Source: an uncultured Oscillospiraceae bacterium (GTDB lineage: Bacteria > Bacillota > Clostridia > Oscillospirales > Acutalibacteraceae). From it: DNA of 64,000 nt. The first letter of the stretch is position 1. Every line of letters starts with the position of its first letter. The notes under the pieces are model-generated. The model did no database searches. It was given only the letters and a program-made list of their open reading frames with translations, and had not been told where the DNA came from. Position numbers and translations under genes: made by a program. Below are positions 59,559 through 64,000 of the stretch, one piece after another. The stretch lies in NCBI GenBank assembly GCA_902465155.1, contig CABQLY010000004.1:1-64000 (forward strand), given 5' to 3'.

Positions 59559-59890
59559 TGCAAACCTTTACCTTTGGCGGGGAGGATTTTACCACCCTGT
59601 TTACCGCAGCGGGCTGGAAAATTGGCTCCCTTGGCTATTCCAAGCGCTTTTCGGCTCTTACCGTTGCCGAGCGCCATTTACAAACTGCCGAAGCCTTTGT
59701 GCTGTTAAAGGGCCGCGCTACCCTTTGGGTAGAGGGGCAAAGCTTTAAAATGCAGCCCTGCCGGCTGTACCTTGTTAATTGCGGCGAATGGCACCACATT
59801 GTGGTAAGCCGAAACGCCGTTGTGCTGGTGGCCGAAAACAGCAACACCACCGCCGAAAATACCGAAAAGAGAGTACTATGCAACAACTAA
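59558..59890 (+). CDS. Small cupin-like protein
   Basis: A 110-aa single-domain cupin-like protein. Strand patterns AEAFVLLKGRATLWVEGQSFKMQPCRLYLVNCGEWHHIVVSRNAVVLVAENS fit the jelly-roll barrel, with the His pair in EWHHIV as the only likely metal ligands. Its ATG overlaps the stop of the preceding gene by one base and its end overlaps the next gene by 13 bp, so it is a true member of the cluster. Function unknown; small cupins in such a position often protect or sense a ligand. Confidence 0.75.
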   Translation: MQTFTFGGEDFTTLFTAAGWKIGSLGYSKRFSALTVAERHLQTAEAFVLLKGRATLWVEGQSFKMQPCRLYLVNCGEWHHIVVSRNAVVLVAENSNTTAENTEKRVLCNN

Positions 59891-60423
59891 TTGGCCAGCT
59901 TTTTGGCTTTGTTGCCATTGGCGTTTCTTACTTTATTTTTCAGCAAAAAAACCGCAAAAGGTTGCTTGTTTTTAAACTAATAGCCGACCTGTTGTGGGTA
60001 ACGCATTTTGCGCTTATTGGCGGGTATACCGCCATGGCCACCACCGGCGTTGGCGTTGCGCGGGAGCTGGTTTTTTTGCAAAGCGACAAAGGCTTTTTTA
60101 AAAGCAAGCTTTGGCTGTATTTGTTTTTACTGGCTTTTCCGGCAACGCTGTTATTTACCTACAATGGGGTGTTAAGCATTTTTCCGGTTCTTTCCTCGGT
60201 TATTGCTACGGTTGGCTTTTGGTGTAAAAAGGTGCAAAATACCAAAAAATTTGCCCTTTGCCAATCGGCCGGTATGCTGCTGTACAATAGCTTTGTAGGA
60301 TCGGTTGCCGGCATTGTAAACGAGGTTTTGGTTTTAACCTCTATTGCAATTTCGCACTACCACAACAACGCGTACAAACGCGGTAAAAAGGGGAATTCTT
60401 ATGCTAACAAAAAAGGCCTTTAA
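59878..60423 (+). CDS. YgjV-family inner membrane protein
   Basis: A 181-aa integral membrane protein with about five to six hydrophobic segments. IGQLFGFVAIGVSYFIFQQKNRKRLLVFKLIADLLWVTHFALIGG is the typical start of the Imp-YgjV family, of unknown function. ATG 59878 is chosen because the reading upstream would overlap the cupin gene with a non-homologous, basic lead. It overlaps the cupin gene by 13 bp and the next QueG-like gene by 23 bp. Confidence 0.8.
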   Translation: MQQLIGQLFGFVAIGVSYFIFQQKNRKRLLVFKLIADLLWVTHFALIGGYTAMATTGVGVARELVFLQSDKGFFKSKLWLYLFLLAFPATLLFTYNGVLSIFPVLSSVIATVGFWCKKVQNTKKFALCQSAGMLLYNSFVGSVAGIVNEVLVLTSIAISHYHNNAYKRGKKGNSYANKKGL

Positions 60424-61324
60424 GCAAAAGGCGCTGGCCTTGGGCGCCACGGTTTGCGGCGTGGGCTCTTTAAACGAATTTAAAAACGAAATACCCCAGC
60501 GCGACCCTAAAAAAATTCTACCCAACGCCAAGTGCATTATTGGGTTTGGCTTTAGCGTGCCAAAAGGTATTTACAAAGCCCTAGTAGGTGGCGCCCAAAG
60601 CTACACCTACTCCACCCTGGGGGTAAAGTATTTAGATGAGGAATTTGCCGAGATCTTTTTACTTAAAATTGGGGCGTTAATTGAAAACGAGGGCTACGAT
60701 GCCTGCTTGCAAAAATCTATTCCCAACCTGCGTATTCAAGGGGATAAAACCACCAACCCGGAGGTGCTGGATACCTACGAGTTGATTCACGCCGAGGCGG
60801 TGGAGGCGGGCAAGCCGGTGCCGGATGTTATGATTGATTTTGGCAAGGCGGCAAAAGCCTGCGGCATTGGCCAGCAGGGCCTTAGCGGCAAAATTTTAAA
60901 CCGGCAGCACGGCCCCTTTATGCGCTACTGCTTTATTATTTCAGATATTCCGTTTGAGCCGGACGAAATTTTGCCCGAAAACATTCATATTTGCGATAAC
61001 TGCGGCGAATGTATAAAGGCCTGCCCCGGCCACGCCATTGGCCCAAACGGGTTAGATACCTGGCAGTGCGCCGTTTACTACAAGGGCGCACACCGCTCGA
61101 ACCCCTTTATGACGGAAAGCTTTTTAAAGGGCGACCCGGAGCGGGAAGCCGTTTTAAACGGTGAAAAACGCTTTAACAGCACCGAGGCCCGAAAAATTTT
61201 TAAACAAATGGACTTTTTACCCAACACCCAGTGGGGCTACGCACCCTGCCTGTGCGGCAAAAAGTGTGACCTTGCCTGCTACCGCCACCTGCAGCAGCAA
61301 GCCGAAAAGGGGGTTAAAGCATGA
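60401..61324 (+). CDS. QueG-like double-cluster ferredoxin protein (paralogue 2)
   Basis: A 307-aa paralogue of the genes on either side. It shares ALGATVCGVGSL, the NAKCIIGFGFSVPKG segment and KACGIGQQGLSGKIL..HGPFMRYCFIISD. The ferredoxin motif is Cys198-x2-Cys201-x2-Cys204-x3-Cys208-Pro, and the second cluster is in CLCGKKCDLACYRHL at the C-terminus. ATG 60401 lies inside the end of the YgjV gene after AAAAGGGG. Substrate unknown; cobalamin binding, as in QueG, cannot be judged from the sequence. Confidence 0.72.
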   Translation: MLTKKAFKQKALALGATVCGVGSLNEFKNEIPQRDPKKILPNAKCIIGFGFSVPKGIYKALVGGAQSYTYSTLGVKYLDEEFAEIFLLKIGALIENEGYDACLQKSIPNLRIQGDKTTNPEVLDTYELIHAEAVEAGKPVPDVMIDFGKAAKACGIGQQGLSGKILNRQHGPFMRYCFIISDIPFEPDEILPENIHICDNCGECIKACPGHAIGPNGLDTWQCAVYYKGAHRSNPFMTESFLKGDPEREAVLNGEKRFNSTEARKIFKQMDFLPNTQWGYAPCLCGKKCDLACYRHLQQQAEKGVKA

Positions 61325-62262
61325 ATAACGCTGTAACCAAAATAGCAAAAGAGAATTTGGCCGACCTTGTAACCTTTGCCCCGCGGGAGCGTTTTGAGCC
61401 AACCGACCCCATTTTTAAAATTTTACCCGAAACCCAAACGGTTATTTGCCTTGGCTTTCGCGTTTTAAGGGGAATTTACCGCGGCACCGAGGAGGGCACC
61501 ACCTACTACCAGTACACCACCATGGGGGTAGAAAATATGGAAGAAACCATTATGCCCATGGCGCAGCTGCGGGTTTCCGCGTTTTTAGAGGAAAAGGGCT
61601 TTTTAGCCCTGCCCCAACGGCGCCACCAGCAAATTATGGCTGAGTCAAACAGCACCAACCCTGAGGTAGCCTACGACGCCGTGTACCGCGGCAAAACCGC
61701 CGAGGTGCAGTTGGATTTTGAAAACACCGCCGTAAAATGCGGCCTTGGGGAAAAGGGCCTTAGCGGCGCCATTTTAACCAGCGATTTTGGCCCCTTTGTG
61801 CGGTACTGCTTTGTTTTAACAACCGCCAAATTAAAGCCAACCCCGCTGCAGACCCCCTACCTGTGCAACGGCTGCCAGGAGTGTGTAAAAGCCTGCCCGG
61901 GCAAAGCCATTTTAAAAAACGGCACGCGTGACCCATGGCAGTGCGCGGTTTATTACAACGGCGCCAACGGCACCAAAAACCCGTTTATGCCGCCGGACGC
62001 CTTTGCCGACCTGCCCGACCGAGCCAGTATTATTACCGGGAACAAGCATTTAACGCCCGAGCAGGCCCGCAAGGTTTTAAACGAAATTTATTTTTACCCG
62101 CCGGCACAGCACGCCTACCAATGCTCTATTTGCGGCCGCGCCTGCGACACCGCCTGCTACATTCACTTAGAGCAAAAGGGCCTGTTAAAACGCAAATTTA
62201 AAAAACCGTTTAGAACACGCGAGCCCTGGCAGTTTAGTGCCAACGATTTTAAAACAAAATAA
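61321..62262 (+). CDS. QueG-like double-cluster ferredoxin protein (paralogue 3)
   Basis: A 313-aa protein most like paralogue 2: KCGLGEKGLSGAILTSDFGPFVRYCFVL, ferredoxin motif Cys182-x2-Cys185-x2-Cys188-x3-Cys192-Pro, and C-terminal CSICGRACDTACYIHL. Like paralogue 1 it keeps FRVLRGIYRGTEEGTTYYQY near the N-terminus and ends in REPWQF, close to KEPWRL of paralogue 1. Its N-terminal 25 residues are shorter and lack the GxxxCGV motif, so part of the first fold may be missing or altered. ATG 61321 overlaps the stop of the preceding gene (ATGA). Confidence 0.72.
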   Translation: MNNAVTKIAKENLADLVTFAPRERFEPTDPIFKILPETQTVICLGFRVLRGIYRGTEEGTTYYQYTTMGVENMEETIMPMAQLRVSAFLEEKGFLALPQRRHQQIMAESNSTNPEVAYDAVYRGKTAEVQLDFENTAVKCGLGEKGLSGAILTSDFGPFVRYCFVLTTAKLKPTPLQTPYLCNGCQECVKACPGKAILKNGTRDPWQCAVYYNGANGTKNPFMPPDAFADLPDRASIITGNKHLTPEQARKVLNEIYFYPPAQHAYQCSICGRACDTACYIHLEQKGLLKRKFKKPFRTREPWQFSANDFKTK

Positions 62263-62337
62263 CAAAGCTTAACAATTAAAAGCTAAAATAAACCCCGTAT
62301 AGCAGCTTGCTACACCGCTAAAACCTGTTAAAGCGCT

Positions 62338-62388
62338 AAAAACACCCGCCCCGTGCCAAACCGGCCAGGGCGGGTGTTTTGTGTTTTA
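62338..62388. terminator. Terminator between the QueG-like cluster and the kinase-like gene
   Basis: AAAACACCCGCCC (62339-62351) pairs perfectly with GGGCGGGTGTTTT (62368-62380), followed by GTGTTTTATTTT on the plus strand and TTTTTAG on the minus strand, so it can serve both convergent units. Confidence 0.9.
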
Positions 62389-62439
62389 TTTTACGGCGGC
62401 AATTTGCCTTTTAATGCGGCATACGCCAAACAAAACCTT

Positions 62440-64000
62440 TTAGTTAAAATCGTACCCGGTATCTTCGTTAGAGCTTTGCTGCGGTTCATCTACCACAATG
62501 TTGGTGTTGTAGTAAACAATAATCGAGGAATCTACGCTCACGCTCTCCCCCAATTCGGGCGAGGTGGAAAGCACAACCTCCTCCTTCGTGGGGTCGCCCT
62601 TTTTCTCAATAAACTGAATACTGTCGGGGTCAAAGCCCATTTCCAGCAAAGTAATATACGCCTCGGACCTTGTTTTGCCCTTTAGCTTTTTCGGCAGCGT
62701 AACCTTAGAGGGGCCCAAGCTAACGGTAAGCTCTACCGGCGTATCCTTAGAAACGGCCGTGCCAACCGAAACCGATTGCCCGCAAATTTTGCCCTTTGCC
62801 ACCTTGCTGTTGTACTCTTTTTTTACAACGCTGAATTTAAACCATTTTTGGTACTCCTCGTTGCTAAGCAGCGACGCTACCGTTTTGCCGGTAAAGTCCG
62901 GCACCGAATATTTGCTTTCGGTAGAGGAATTTCCAATATCCCCCACCGAAACGGTGCTGGTAACAAGGTTAGAGGAGGATGAGCTTTCGGCCTTTTTACT
63001 TCGCCCGTTTTGCACAATGGCGGCAATGCCAAAAACAAGGCACAAAACCAGCGCCGTTGCCAAAGCGGCAATTAGGGTGTACTTGCGGGTGGCAGCCTTG
63101 CCGGCCTTTTTTTCGGCCTTTTTTTGCTCTTTGGCGGCCGGCTCTGCCGGGTCAGATTGCTCTAAATCCTCTTTAAACTGCTGTATATGCCGGGTTCTGT
63201 CCTCCGGCTCTACCTGCAATGCGTTTGCCATGGCAACCAGCACGCCGCGGGGCGTTTTTTCGGCAATTGCGCGGGGAAAGTTTAAATTGTCGTGCTCCCG
63301 GCGCTGCACCGCCTCGCTTAGCGGGTTGCCGGTAACGGTACGAAAAATGGTTGCGGCAAAGGCGTAAATATCGGTTGCGGCGGTTAGGGCGGTGCCGTCG
63401 TACTGCTCAACCGCAGCGTAGCCGCCAAACAGCTCCGGCACCATCTCGTTACCCGAAATGCGAACGCTGTTAATGCAAAAAGCCGAAATTCTCATTCTGC
63501 CGTCGCGCCCTACCATTAGCGTTTCGGGCGAAAGGGCGCCGTGAATAATGCCGTTGTCGTGCAGGGTGCGCAATGCGGCAATTAGCGGCATAAACAGCGG
63601 CCTTGCCTGCTCCCAGGAAAGCAGCCCGCCGTTTCGCAGCAAAAATTCTTTTAAGCTAATGCCGGGCACATACTCGGTAATGGCGTAGGCAGTTTTGTTG
63701 GTTTCAAAAATGTCAATTACCTTAAACAGGGCAGGAACATCGTTTAAGCTGCCAAGAGCCTTGTAAAGCTCCACAAACTGCAGCAGCCCCTCGTTGTAGG
63801 AAAAGCTGTCCTCCCCTATAAACACGCTTTGCTCGGCCGTGCGGCTGCAAAGCCCGGTTGGAAAATACTCGTGAATATACACAACGCAGGCAGCTACGCT
63901 GTCGTACCCCAGGTAGGTAAAGCCCTCGCCGTTGCTGCTAACCGCCTTGCCAACAACATAGCGGTTGGCCAGCGTGGTGCGCAGCGGCAGCGCGTTTTCG
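62440..64000 (-). CDS. PASTA-domain protein kinase homologue lacking catalytic residues (pseudokinase), 5' end beyond the window
   Basis: At least 519 codons are in the window; the frame stays open to the edge with no Met codon upstream, so the true start lies outside. Order: kinase-like domain, a Lys/Glu-rich linker, one transmembrane helix (about 63010-63070), and two extracellular PASTA repeats (VPDFTGKTV... and LPKKLKGKT...). It belongs to the group whose VAIK motif reads 'VAIKEYFP', but here it is VYIHEYFP (His codon 63871-63873). The HRD..N region reads HGALSPET (Ala codon 63535-63537) and DFG reads AFC (Ala codon 63481-63483); the glycine loop is also eroded. GGYAAVEQY, matching GYAPIEQY of active relatives, confirms the alignment. 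Likely a peptidoglycan-sensing or scaffolding pseudokinase. Confidence 0.85.
   Translation of the reverse strand, partial: ENALPLRTTLANRYVVGKAVSSNGEGFTYLGYDSVAACVVYIHEYFPTGLCSRTAEQSVFIGEDSFSYNEGLLQFVELYKALGSLNDVPALFKVIDIFETNKTAYAITEYVPGISLKEFLLRNGGLLSWEQARPLFMPLIAALRTLHDNGIIHGALSPETLMVGRDGRMRISAFCINSVRISGNEMVPELFGGYAAVEQYDGTALTAATDIYAFAATIFRTVTGNPLSEAVQRREHDNLNFPRAIAEKTPRGVLVAMANALQVEPEDRTRHIQQFKEDLEQSDPAEPAAKEQKKAEKKAGKAATRKYTLIAALATALVLCLVFGIAAIVQNGRSKKAESSSSSNLVTSTVSVGDIGNSSTESKYSVPDFTGKTVASLLSNEEYQKWFKFSVVKKEYNSKVAKGKICGQSVSVGTAVSKDTPVELTVSLGPSKVTLPKKLKGKTRSEAYITLLEMGFDPDSIQFIEKKGDPTKEEVVLSTSPELGESVSVDSSIIVYYNTNIVVDEPQQSSNEDTGYDFN

Overview
The window is a continuous stretch of chromosome from a low-to-mid GC anaerobic Firmicute, most likely class Clostridia and probably Oscillospirales/Ruminococcaceae-like. 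The evidence is the gene order nusB-(M22-like)-xseA-xseB-ispA-dxs-tlyA-nadK-argR-recN and yqfC-yqfD-phoH-ybeY-era-yqzL-recO, which are Bacillus/Clostridium-type housekeeping neighbourhoods. Sporulation-family genes (yqfC, yqfD, ylbJ), gut-type carbohydrate enzymes, the MEP isoprenoid pathway and several Fe-S proteins of anaerobes point the same way. Initiation is unusual in that many genes appear to use TTG. I see no rRNA, tRNA, CRISPR array, insertion sequence, phage or conjugative genes. The genus is inference.

Layout. (1) 85-5950, plus: an oligopeptide-type binding lipoprotein with a Ser/Ala-rich insert, then Asp23/Gls24, DAK2/YloV and recG. (2) 6017-8972, plus: a polar amino acid ABC transporter (binding protein, permease, ATPase) behind a promoter with an ArgR-type palindrome and a folded leader, then a small cupin. 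(3) 9036-14989, plus: two carbohydrate-related genes, each with its own consensus promoter; the second encodes a 1376-residue secreted multidomain glycosidase-like protein. (4) 36599 down to 15116, minus: yqfC-yqfD-phoH-ybeY-era-yqzL-recO-mutS2, a class B penicillin-binding protein, secG, a small exported protein, then the nusB-to-tyrS block with replication, repair, isoprenoid, rRNA methylation, NAD kinase and arginine-repressor genes. (5) 37076-47536, plus: ylbJ, an aspartate-type aminotransferase, secDF, and a complete branched-chain amino acid ABC transporter (livKHMGF order). (6) 47652-54633: a domain-permuted GH3 enzyme (minus), a predicted GH101/129-like glycosidase, class II fructose-bisphosphate aldolase and a xylose-isomerase-like sugar isomerase. 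(7) 54832-57073: an HtrA-type protease and GreA. (8) 57442-62262: an overlapping six-gene run with a U32-like Cys-rich protein, three paralogous QueG-like double-cluster ferredoxin proteins, a cupin and a YgjV-type membrane protein. (9) 62440-64000, minus and cut by the window edge: a PASTA-domain kinase homologue whose catalytic residues are all replaced.

Most noteworthy: the PASTA pseudokinase; the QueG-like/U32-like redox cluster of unknown function; a shared GCAT-N4-ATGC operator at the amino acid transporter promoter and at the promoter of the operon that contains argR; folded leaders in front of three amino-acid-related transcription units; and four unrelated short tandem-repeat arrays (16, 20, 21 and 22 bp units) in gene-start or intergenic regions. 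All function calls are from reading the sequence alone; no database search was run.
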